Assembly: GCA_030432255.1 (NCBI GenBank)
Contig: JAUIHS010000008.1
Coordinates: 62,001 to 126,000 of the forward strand
From: Phycisphaerae bacterium
GTDB lineage: Bacteria > Planctomycetota > Phycisphaerae > Phycisphaerales > UBA1924
Length of the DNA stretch: 64,000 bases
Reading direction: 5' to 3'
The notes beneath the pieces were generated by a model that had not been told where the DNA came from, ran no database searches, and saw nothing but the letters and a program-made list of their open reading frames with translations. Below, one piece after another: positions 32,404 to 42,190 of the stretch (positions are counted from its first letter, which is position 1; each line of letters opens with the position of its first letter). The translations under genes were made by a program, and so were the position numbers.

Positions 32404-32416
32404 GGGCCGAAGGCCC
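32404..32416 (-). terminator. Small hairpin after acnA
   Basis: GGGCC-GAA-GGCCC lies five bases after the acnA stop (minus strand). It is short, lacks a T-run and adjoins the GCTTCTN repeats. It may contribute to transcript ending. Confidence 0.35.
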
Positions 32417-32420
32417 CTCC

Positions 32421-35171
<2,751 letters not shown>

Positions 35172-35231
35172 GCGTCGCTCCTTGTCCTGTTGGGTTCAAA
35201 GGAAGCATACGGACCGGAGTGTCATCAGTCG

Positions 35232-35261
35232 AATCAATTGAATTTAGTATATCGATTGATT
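35232..35261. promoter_or_regulatory. AT-rich inverted repeat between acnA and the antitoxin
   Basis: AATCAAT (35232-35238) and ATTGATT (35255-35261) form a 7-bp dyad around an AT-rich centre containing TAGTATAT. In a GC-rich genome this stands out. A Phd-type antitoxin usually represses its own promoter through such a dyad, so this is the candidate operator. It could also act on acnA. Confidence 0.5.
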
Positions 35262-35313
35262 GTGTTGATGAACGCTCGCGTGGGTCGTCAGTCTTGACCA
35301 GGTGATCATCGTC

Positions 35314-35568
35314 ATGCAGACTCGTGGTGTGGAGAAGATCGACGCTGATAAGGTCAGAAGGCAACTCCCGCGGCTACTGGATCGGGTTGCCGACGGGGAG
35401 ACGATTGTGATCACGATTGATGGTAAGCCAGTCGCACGCCTGGTTGGACTCACGGGTGACCAGCCGGCTCGGGCCGGCGGCCACTGGAGGGGGTTGGTCC
35501 GTATTGACCCGGAGTTCAATGGCCCGCTACCAGAGGCAGAGGACCGGGCGTTTCGAGGGCTGTCATGA
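35314..35568 (+). CDS. Phd/YefM-type antitoxin, no toxin next to it
   Basis: 84 residues. 'VEKIDADKVRRQLPRLLDRVADGETIVITIDGKPVARLVGL' is the Phd/YefM N-terminal DNA-binding fold. The C-terminal 'FNGPLPEAEDRAFRGLS' resembles the toxin-binding tail of antitoxins paired with VapC-type PIN toxins. AGGTGA precedes ATG 35314; a GTG at 35302 is an alternative. The position normally held by the toxin gene is occupied by a secreted SUMF1-dockerin gene that overlaps its stop by four bases. No PIN, RelE or Doc gene was seen on either strand nearby. Confidence 0.88.
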   Translation: MQTRGVEKIDADKVRRQLPRLLDRVADGETIVITIDGKPVARLVGLTGDQPARAGGHWRGLVRIDPEFNGPLPEAEDRAFRGLS

Positions 35569-36710
35569 ACCGACTGGTGGGGCGAGCGAATTGGCTTTGG
35601 ATTCTGATTGGTTTGACGGTTCCTGCCGCCGCGGACTGTCCACCCGGAATCGATCCGGTGATCGATGGTGAATTCGACTGGGTCATCATCGGCGCGGCCG
35701 GGAACCCACCCTATGACGGCCCGACCTTCAACCTGATGCCACCCAATCATACGGGGTCGGTATCCCGTGAGTATCGGATCATGCGAACAGAGATCTCCGC
35801 GGCCCAGTGGCTGGAGTTTGCGAATGCATTTGGTCCTCTCGGAGATCCCTTCCGCATCGGGCGTGATGCACGGGAGATTGAACCGGTCATCGGAACCCAG
35901 TACGTCTTCCAGTACGCTCCGGGTGAAGAGATGCATCTCGCGGCGGTCTCCAACATCCAATGGCGAAATGCAGCGCGGTACTGCAACTGGCTGCACAACG
36001 GGAAGGACGTCTCCTTGGAGGCGCTTGAGACCGGGGCTTATGACACAACGACCTTTGGCGACAGCGAGTGCGGTGATGCGGGACTACCGTGTTTCACGGA
36101 CGACCCAACACATCTACCGGGGGCCAGATACTGGATTCCGACACTCGATGAGTGGATGAAGGCGGTTCACTACGATCCAGAGACCGGTTGGAGATTGTAT
36201 CCCGATGGTGGCGATGAGCCCCTTGTCTCTGGTTCCGCACTTGATCCACAGGCCGAGACCAACACAGAGTATGACGGACCAGATGAAGCGTATTCGTACC
36301 GGATTGGCCGCTACCCCCATGTTCAGACGCCATGGGGGCTACTTGATGCATCCGGAGGCGTGTCTGAGTGGCTGGAGAACATTCAGCCCTATTCCGGCAG
36401 TCGCCCATTCAGAAGGATGAAGGCGGGGTCCAGCCGAGGGCAGCTCTTGGGCTTGGTCTTGGACCACGCCAATCGCTTCCAATCTGATCGCGCTGATCTC
36501 GTCACTGGCGTAACTGGGCTCCGACTGGCATCCCGGGCAACGCTCGATGTGTTTGCGGATCTCACTGGTGACGGGGTTGTGGACTTTCAGGATCTCAATT
36601 GTGTGTTGTCGGAGTGGGGAACAGGTGTCGCCGATCTATCCGGAGACGGACAGACGGACTTCGTTGAACTCACGCTCGTGATCGAGCAGTGGGGGTGCGA
36701 AAGCGAGTGA
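35565..36710 (+). CDS. Secreted SUMF1 (formylglycine-generating-enzyme-like) protein with dockerin tail
   Basis: 381 residues. The signal peptide ends near residue 23 ('WILIGLTVPAAA'). The SUMF1/FGE-sulfatase fold is indicated by 'YRIMRTEISAAQWLEFANAFG', 'NIQWRNAARYCNWL', 'ARYWIPTLDEWMKAVHY' and 'GLLDASGGVSEWLEN'. The cysteines of true formylglycine-generating enzymes were not identified, so it may be a binding or non-catalytic variant. The last 50 residues form a dockerin pair ('DLTGDGVVDFQDLNCVLSEWG' and '...TLVIEQWGC'). GC content is lower than in the neighbours. The start overlaps the antitoxin stop (ATGA). Confidence 0.85.
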   Translation: MNRLVGRANWLWILIGLTVPAAADCPPGIDPVIDGEFDWVIIGAAGNPPYDGPTFNLMPPNHTGSVSREYRIMRTEISAAQWLEFANAFGPLGDPFRIGRDAREIEPVIGTQYVFQYAPGEEMHLAAVSNIQWRNAARYCNWLHNGKDVSLEALETGAYDTTTFGDSECGDAGLPCFTDDPTHLPGARYWIPTLDEWMKAVHYDPETGWRLYPDGGDEPLVSGSALDPQAETNTEYDGPDEAYSYRIGRYPHVQTPWGLLDASGGVSEWLENIQPYSGSRPFRRMKAGSSRGQLLGLVLDHANRFQSDRADLVTGVTGLRLASRATLDVFADLTGDGVVDFQDLNCVLSEWGTGVADLSGDGQTDFVELTLVIEQWGCESE

Positions 36711-37556
36711 TTACCGCCCACGACGGATCCCGCCGCACAACCCACGGTCTCGCGGCGGCTCCAGTTTCAGCACTTCGATCACGAAGTCCACGAAACGTCG
36801 GGCGCCCGGACCCCACTCCCGTCCCGACAGGTCATTGACCACCTCCGCGAAGGGCGAGCCCAGCGCGCGGCGGTAGACCATTCGGAAGGCCTCCTTCACC
36901 TCCCGGCGGTCGTCTTCGACCATGTCCGGGTGACGCTTCAGACCCACCATGTTCAGGCCCACCACCGTGTTCTCCGTCGCCAGCATCACGTACGGCGGGA
37001 CATGCATGCTCACCGCGGCGTTCGCCTGGAACATCACGCCCTCACCGACGTGCGTGAACTGGTGCACGGCCGCGTGTGCCGACATGACGCTGCGTGAGCC
37101 GACGCATGAATGTCCGGCGAGCGAAGCGCCGTTCGCCATGATCACGCGGTCGCCGAGGCGGGCGTTGTGACCGACGTGGGCGCACGTCATCATGAAGCAG
37201 TTCGAGCCGATCTGAGTTGGACCGCCATTCTGCGTGGCGCGATTCACGGTCACGCCTTCGCGGAAGGTGTTGCCGTCGCCGATGATCAGTTCGCCGCGAT
37301 CGTCCCCGGTGAAGGCGAGATCCTGGGGGTCTCCGCCGAGGACGACGTAGGGGTGGACATCGTTCTGCTTTCCCATGCGGGTGTGCTCGACGATGATGGC
37401 CCGATCGCGCAGGTGCGTGCCGGCGCCGATGACGCACGCCGGTCCGACGATGACATCGCGCCCGATCGAGACTTCCGCCTCGATGAGGGCCGAGGGGTCG
37501 ATGGTCGCGGTGGGGTGGATCCGCGCCGAGGCATGAATACCGGGGGTGAAGGACAT
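36711..37556 (-). CDS. lpxA: Acyl-ACP--UDP-N-acetylglucosamine O-acyltransferase
   Basis: 281 residues. It catalyses the first step of lipid A synthesis in the cytoplasm. The N-terminal two thirds is a left-handed beta-helix of hexapeptide repeats ('IHPTATIDPSALIEAEVSIGRDVIVGPACVIG'). 'EGVTVNRATQNGG' and 'NCFMMTCAHVGHNARLGDRVIMAN' contain the catalytic-histidine region. The C-terminal helices start near 'VVGLNMVGLKRHPDM'. The start at 37556 fits the family N-terminus (MSFTPGIHASARIHP). It supports a lipid A-bearing outer membrane. Confidence 0.95.
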   Translation of the reverse strand: MSFTPGIHASARIHPTATIDPSALIEAEVSIGRDVIVGPACVIGAGTHLRDRAIIVEHTRMGKQNDVHPYVVLGGDPQDLAFTGDDRGELIIGDGNTFREGVTVNRATQNGGPTQIGSNCFMMTCAHVGHNARLGDRVIMANGASLAGHSCVGSRSVMSAHAAVHQFTHVGEGVMFQANAAVSMHVPPYVMLATENTVVGLNMVGLKRHPDMVEDDRREVKEAFRMVYRRALGSPFAEVVNDLSGREWGPGARRFVDFVIEVLKLEPPRDRGLCGGIRRGR

Positions 37557-37647
37557 GATCCGGGGATTGTAGATCACGCCGATTGGACTGTGTGATGCCC
37601 GGCGTCCCGGCCCCGCATTCGCGTGCAATACCGGCGTTGACGACCGC

Positions 37648-39063
37648 TCAGGCCGTGCGGCGGGACTCGGAGGTGCCCCGCGATGCCCGGCGTCCCTCGG
37701 GGAGTGCCCGGCTGGGGGCGATGCCGCCGAACATCTCGTCCAGCGAGCGGTCGGCGGAGGGTGCGATCACCATCGCGGTCAGGTCATCGACCTGGTGGAG
37801 GGAGCCCGCCTGCTGATCGAGGAGTCCGGCAAGCTGCCGCATCGCCTTGGTCAGGCCCGCGGAGGTGCCACCCCGCGGGGCTTCATCGTCCCAGACGATG
37901 GAGTTGGCCCACGTTCCGGCGAGCGACTTGAAGTGGTGCAGGTAGTGGTCCGTCGGCAGGCGTCGCGCGTAGTCATCCGCATCGACGCGCGGGAACGCCG
38001 TCTCGAAGCCGTCGGAGTGCATGATCAGGATCTCGTCCTGTTCAAGCTGGAAGGTGGTCTGTTCGAACTCTTCACATTCGAGAACGCCGAGCAGCGGACC
38101 GCCCGCCGGGACGGTCGAGAATTCTCCGTTCCGCACCCGGATCGCCGGGGGATGGCCCCCGCTGGCCAGAGTCACCGTTCGATCGCGACAGTCCACCACG
38201 CCGTACACGGCAGTCGCGAAGCGCGATGAACCACCCTGGTGCGCCAGCATGGCATCGTTGAGATTGCGCAGCACATCCGACGGCGGGACAAGTTCGTAGT
38301 GATCGCCGGTCACACGCTTGGTGATGATGCTGCGCCCGATGATCATCGTCATCAGCGCCGCCGGTACACCGTGACCCACGGCATCCGCAATGAAGAAGCC
38401 CACGTGATGCTCATCCAGACGCTGCACGTCGTAGATGTCGCCGCTGACGTAGCCGCAGGGGCGGAAGAGGACCTGGAAGTCGATGTTCGGCACGATCGGC
38501 ATCTTCGTCGGCAGCGATTCCATCTGGACCGCCGCTGCCAGTTGCAACTCATCATGCAGGCGGTCCATCTCGCCGGACATGCCACCCTGGAAGCGGCGCA
38601 GGCTGCGCACCTCGGTGCGCAGTTCGTCCACTTCCGGACCCCGTGATGCAAGACCGTTCAGGGTCGCGGCGACAACGACCGGCGCCGTGTCATCTTCCAT
38701 GGGAATGATCCCCGGCATGGCGGCAACGGGGTTCTGAAGACCGGCGCGGCGCAGGAAGACGGCGGGGCGATGCTGTTCGGCCAGCAGCGACACCAGCCGG
38801 AGCAGGTGGACGGGTCGGGTGTTGCGGTCCAGCAGGACGAGGGCGGCATCTCCCCCGATCCCGTGGTGACGCTCCTCAAGGACGCTTGCGAACGTCCGGA
38901 AGTCGACGACGGGTGGGGCGGCGAAGGAGGGCCATGCGTTGGCGATGGGGCGCCAGGTCTGAGCCTGCACCAGTTCCGCTTCCGACTCGTGCAGAACCGT
39001 GATTGTGTGCTCAGACGCGGCTTGTGCATCACCCACAGGACGACCCTCCCATAACAACGCCAT
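37648..39063 (-). CDS. SpoIIE/RsbU-type PP2C serine phosphatase
   Basis: 471 residues. The C-terminal phosphatase (about 185-440) shows 'PCGYVSGDIYDVQRLDEHHVGFFIADAVGHGVPAALMTMII', with the Asp metal ligands in 'GDIYD' and 'ADAVGHG', and 'LASGGHPPAIRV' and 'ILIMHSDGFETAF'. The N-terminal 130 residues look like a degenerate receiver domain ('ALVLLDRNTRPVHLLRLVSLLAEQHRPAVFL'), joined by a short coiled coil ('EVDELRTEVRSLRRF'). Such enzymes usually dephosphorylate anti-sigma-factor antagonists in partner-switching pathways. No antagonist gene is nearby. Confidence 0.9.
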   Translation of the reverse strand: MALLWEGRPVGDAQAASEHTITVLHESEAELVQAQTWRPIANAWPSFAAPPVVDFRTFASVLEERHHGIGGDAALVLLDRNTRPVHLLRLVSLLAEQHRPAVFLRRAGLQNPVAAMPGIIPMEDDTAPVVVAATLNGLASRGPEVDELRTEVRSLRRFQGGMSGEMDRLHDELQLAAAVQMESLPTKMPIVPNIDFQVLFRPCGYVSGDIYDVQRLDEHHVGFFIADAVGHGVPAALMTMIIGRSIITKRVTGDHYELVPPSDVLRNLNDAMLAHQGGSSRFATAVYGVVDCRDRTVTLASGGHPPAIRVRNGEFSTVPAGGPLLGVLECEEFEQTTFQLEQDEILIMHSDGFETAFPRVDADDYARRLPTDHYLHHFKSLAGTWANSIVWDDEAPRGGTSAGLTKAMRQLAGLLDQQAGSLHQVDDLTAMVIAPSADRSLDEMFGGIAPSRALPEGRRASRGTSESRRTA

Positions 39064-39113
39064 CGGCGCCGCCTCGCGGACACCGACCCGCCAACGCCGC
39101 TATGGGCATCGTC

Positions 39114-39662
39114 CTATTGGGCGAGGGCCTTGAGTCGATCGAGCTCACACTCGACCTTCCGTCCCTCACGCATCCCCTGTTCCCTCAGCTCCTTGATGCT
39201 GCCGGGGGCCAGTTCGATCGCGATTCGGACCGGGAAAACACTGGAGTACCGCTTCAGACGCATCTCGTACTGCCGCTCGGTCTCTCCCTCGCGACGCGGC
39301 TCCTCCATCTTCATTTCGTGCCACTTGACGATGCGACCGCTGTCATCGACGAAAAGGATGTCGATATCGGTCAGGCAGTCACGCATCACGAATTCCTTGA
39401 CGTTCTTGTCCGACTTCGTGAAGGCGAAGATCATCCCCCCGTCCTCTTCGATCTCCTTGCGATCGCCCAGACCCTTGACACGCTTCTCTTCCGTCGCCGC
39501 GACTTCAAGGTCATACACCTCGTCGCAGATCTTCACACGGAAGCGACCATCTTCCGCCTCCTCGCATCCGGGAAGGGTGACGGCGGCCATCGCGGCAGCC
39601 ACGAGCAGCATGATCGCGCCGAAGCGTCTCCACGTGATGGTTGTCATCAAGCTCGCAGCCAT
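39114..39662 (-). CDS. DUF192 lipoprotein
   Basis: 182 residues. The N-terminus has a hydrophobic stretch and the lipobox LPGC (Cys33). The DUF192 domain follows with 'VYDLEVAATEEKRVKGLGDRKEI', 'GGMIFAF', 'VKEFVMRDCLTDIDILFVDDSGRIVKWHEM' and the closing 'AIELAPGSIKELREQGM'. The family function is unknown; members are often exported. The start ATG at 39662 has a strong GGAGG seven bases upstream and lies inside the end of gluQ (16-bp overlap). An internal ATG at 39647 overlapping the gluQ stop is an alternative. Confidence 0.9.
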   Translation of the reverse strand: MAASLMTTITWRRFGAIMLLVAAAMAAVTLPGCEEAEDGRFRVKICDEVYDLEVAATEEKRVKGLGDRKEIEEDGGMIFAFTKSDKNVKEFVMRDCLTDIDILFVDDSGRIVKWHEMKMEEPRREGETERQYEMRLKRYSSVFPVRIAIELAPGSIKELREQGMREGRKVECELDRLKALAQ

Positions 39663-40591
39663 GCATCGGCCTCCTGATCAAAAACGATCCGTTCCCGACT
39701 CATCTTACCGGCATCGAACCCCGCAACGATCTCCCGAAGCGTGATTTCCCGAGGCTGATCGACGATGCCGCACCAGTACGCCAGCAGTCCCAGCACCCGT
39801 GTCGCACTGACGCCCGCCTCGCGATACGCCGAAATGCGCGTGTCCCCGTGCCGCTTGGCCAGTCGTCGGCCATCCGGTCCCACGACCAGCGGCAGGTGGT
39901 GGTAGCGCGGCTCCGGCCCGAGTCCGAGGGCGCGGTACAGCAGCAGTTGACGGGCGGTGGAGTCGACCAGGTCGTCACCCCGCACAACCTCCGTGATCCC
40001 CTGCCGGGCGTCATCCACGATCACGGCCAGTTGGTACGCGGGTTGTCCCAGCTTCGTCCAGATGACGAAGTCGCCGGTCGTCCGGCCCGGCTGCTCCGTG
40101 CAGGGACCGGCGAAGGCATCGTCGAAGGTCACCGACGCATCCTCGTCCACGACAAACCGCCAGTTCGTGGCGCGGTCCTCGAAGAGCCGCGGCCCGAGTT
40201 CCGGTCGCAGGCCCGGCTCGAAGCGCAGTTCGTGTGGATCGCCCGCATGAGGCGCAACCGAGGCGGCCTCGATCTGTGAGCGCGTGAGTTCGCAGGGGTA
40301 TGCCAGGCCCGCGGCGGCGAGTTGACCCATCGCATCCACATAGGGCCCGAGGTCATCGGACTGGGTGTATGGTCCTTCGTCCCAGTCCAGTCCGAGCCAG
40401 CGGAGGATGTCGTACACCTCGGCGACGGCTTCGGGCTTGATTCGCGGCCCGACGAGATCCTCCATACGCATCACGATGCGCCAGCCCTCCCTGCGGGCCA
40501 TCACCCAGTTCACAAGAAAAGTCCGCGCGTTACCGAGGTGGAGGGCGCCGGTCGGCGACGGTGCGAGGCGGGTTGCGGGCATCTGAGGCAT
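39647..40591 (-). CDS. gluQ: tRNA glutamyl-Q(34) synthetase
   Basis: 314 residues, the length of GluQ-RS, which is GluRS without the anticodon-binding domain. It attaches glutamate to queuosine in tRNA-Asp. 'RLAPSPTGALHLGNARTFLVNW' holds the HIGH-type HLGN (18-21). 'MRMEDLVGPRIKPEA', 'QLAVIVDDARQGITEVVRGDDLVDSTARQ' and the KMSKS-like 'RRLAKRHGDTRI' follow. The zinc-cysteines of some members are not obvious. ATG 40591 fits the family start; ATG 40582 is an alternative. It is followed by an overlapping DUF192 gene. Confidence 0.95.
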   Translation of the reverse strand: MPQMPATRLAPSPTGALHLGNARTFLVNWVMARREGWRIVMRMEDLVGPRIKPEAVAEVYDILRWLGLDWDEGPYTQSDDLGPYVDAMGQLAAAGLAYPCELTRSQIEAASVAPHAGDPHELRFEPGLRPELGPRLFEDRATNWRFVVDEDASVTFDDAFAGPCTEQPGRTTGDFVIWTKLGQPAYQLAVIVDDARQGITEVVRGDDLVDSTARQLLLYRALGLGPEPRYHHLPLVVGPDGRRLAKRHGDTRISAYREAGVSATRVLGLLAYWCGIVDQPREITLREIVAGFDAGKMSRERIVFDQEADAWLRA

Positions 40592-40708
40592 GAAATCCAC
40601 GGGATCGGGGGCATTCGAGACATTGGCTGGCGTCCTCCCCACGCCGATCGCGCCAGTGTGTTCTAATACCCGCTGACCGGAGTATCGTCCAACCGAGGAG
40701 ATGCAGCG

Positions 40709-40987
40709 TTGGAGAAGATGACCGAGGAACAGATCGAAGCCGCCCTCGAGGACCTGCCCCAGTGGAGCGAGGTCAATGGTGTCATTCAGCGCACCTACCA
40801 GTTCAAGGACTTCGTGGCTTCCATGAAGTTCGTGGCGACCATCGCCGACATGGCCGAGGAGCGCCAGCACCACCCGGACATCCTCATCCGCTACAACAAG
40901 GTCACGCTGACGCTCTCGACCCACGATGCAGGTGGGATCACCCAGAAGGACTTTGATCTCGCCGCCGCCGCGGACGAGGTCAAGTGA
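40709..40987 (+). CDS. 4a-hydroxytetrahydrobiopterin dehydratase (PCD/DCoH)
   Basis: 92 residues, family length. It dehydrates the carbinolamine of biopterin after aromatic hydroxylation. 'FKDFVASMKFVATIADMAEERQHHPDILIRYNKVTLTLSTHDAGGIT' contains the conserved [E/D]xxxHHP active-site motif (ERQHHPD). The start is uncertain: TTG 40709 has AGGAG at ideal spacing, while ATG 40718 has none. Its stop overlaps the GTG start of the sulfotransferase (GTGA), so a coupled operon is likely. No aromatic hydroxylase is in the window. Confidence 0.93.
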   Translation: MEKMTEEQIEAALEDLPQWSEVNGVIQRTYQFKDFVASMKFVATIADMAEERQHHPDILIRYNKVTLTLSTHDAGGITQKDFDLAAAADEVK

Positions 40988-41778
40988 TCGCCTCCGAGTC
41001 ACCCTCCACCCATCACGTGCGAGCCTTCTGTGTCGGGCAGGCGAAATCCGGTACCGGATCGCTGGCGGCGATGCTGGCGCGCGACCACCGCGTTGCCCAC
41101 GAGCCTGAGCGAAGCGAGACGCTCGACCTCATTCGACGTGTGCACGATGAGGGGATGCAAGCGGACGCCATTCGCAATGCGTTCCTCGAACGCGACCGGC
41201 GCCTCCGCCTGGAGTACGACGTCGCCTGGGCGAACCAGTTCCTGCTGCCACACCTTGTGACCGTCTTTTCGCAGGCCCGCTTCGTTGTTCTCATCCGCGA
41301 GCCCGCATCCTGGCTCCGTTCCATCATCGGCCACCTCCTGTCCCGCACCATCCCTGATGAAGTTCGTGGCTTCCTCGACTGGTGGTTTCGCCCGGACGAG
41401 TACCCCGGTCGACGCGATGATGAACGACTCAGCGCCGCCGGTCTCTACAGCGTCGATGCCTTCCTCGCGGCGTGGGTCCGTCACATCGACACTTGCCTGA
41501 TGCACCTCCCGGAGGACCGGCGCCTCATCATCCGGACCCACCAACTCAGCCAGAGTCTCGACATGCTTGCATCGTTCCTCGGGATTTCAGCGGCGTCACT
41601 CGACACCTCCCGCATTCACCACAACCGCAGTACGTTCGACGGTGATCTCGCGGCAGTCGTGGATCCCGCGCACGTTCAGGCGTGCATCGACCGATACTGT
41701 CAGAGGCACATCGACGATCACTTCACTGAGGCGCCGCCGCGCCCGGATACTCAGCAGCAAAGGACTCCGCATGACTGA
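40984..41778 (+). CDS. Sulfotransferase-like protein
   Basis: 264 residues. 'FCVGQAKSGTGSLAAML' is the 5'-phosphosulfate-binding loop of PAPS sulfotransferases. 'ARFVVLIREPASWLRSIIGHLL' carries the 3'-phosphate-binding R..P..W..S pattern. The rest is weakly conserved, including a Trp-rich middle ('GFLDWWFRPDEYPG'). The acceptor is unknown. It starts at GTG 40984, overlapping the pterin dehydratase stop, and its end overlaps the next gene by eight bases. Confidence 0.82.
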   Translation: MIASESPSTHHVRAFCVGQAKSGTGSLAAMLARDHRVAHEPERSETLDLIRRVHDEGMQADAIRNAFLERDRRLRLEYDVAWANQFLLPHLVTVFSQARFVVLIREPASWLRSIIGHLLSRTIPDEVRGFLDWWFRPDEYPGRRDDERLSAAGLYSVDAFLAAWVRHIDTCLMHLPEDRRLIIRTHQLSQSLDMLASFLGISAASLDTSRIHHNRSTFDGDLAAVVDPAHVQACIDRYCQRHIDDHFTEAPPRPDTQQQRTPHD

Positions 41779-42139
41779 TGCACAGACCATCGAGTTGATC
41801 ACGCGCTTCGAGGAATGCTTCAACACGGGTGATGTCGACAGCATGATGGCCATGATGACCGACGACACGATCTTCGAGCATCTGGCGCCTCCGGCGGTGA
41901 GCGTCGGGCGTCACGAGGGGCAGGCGGCCGTTCGGGCGGTCTGGGAGTCGCTTCCGCAGCACTTTCCGAACTGCCATTTCCGGGTTGACGATATCTTCGC
42001 CGCGGGCGATCGCTGCACCTGCCGCTACACGCTCACGTTCGACAACCCCGAGGGCGGGCGCGAGACGCGCTTCGGTGCGGACGTCTTTCGACTGAGAGAC
42101 GGGAAGATCGCAGAGAAGTTGTCGTATCTGACGGTGTAG
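41771..42139 (+). CDS. SnoaL-like / NTF2-fold protein
   Basis: 122 residues. 'IELITRFEECFNTGDVDSMMAMMTDDTIFEHLAPPA', 'GQAAVRAVWESL' and 'FGADVFRLRDGKIAEKLSYLTV' match the SnoaL-like polyketide-cyclase branch of the NTF2 fold. Members have a small hydrophobic pocket and varied functions. The start lies inside the end of the sulfotransferase gene, so it is translationally coupled. A short heptamer run (CGATGCC, GATTGCC, GGTTGCC) follows the stop at 42164-42184. Confidence 0.88.
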   Translation: MTDAQTIELITRFEECFNTGDVDSMMAMMTDDTIFEHLAPPAVSVGRHEGQAAVRAVWESLPQHFPNCHFRVDDIFAAGDRCTCRYTLTFDNPEGGRETRFGADVFRLRDGKIAEKLSYLTV

Positions 42140-42163
42140 GGAGAAGGCGTCGGGCTCAATCCC

Positions 42164-42184
42164 CGATGCCGATTGCCGGTTGCC
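42164..42184 (+). repeat. Short heptanucleotide run after the SnoaL-like gene
   Basis: CGATGCC, GATTGCC and GGTTGCC are three consecutive 7-nt units, 24 bases after the stop. This is the weakest member of the heptamer set. Confidence 0.5.
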
Positions 42185-42190
42185 CAGCGC

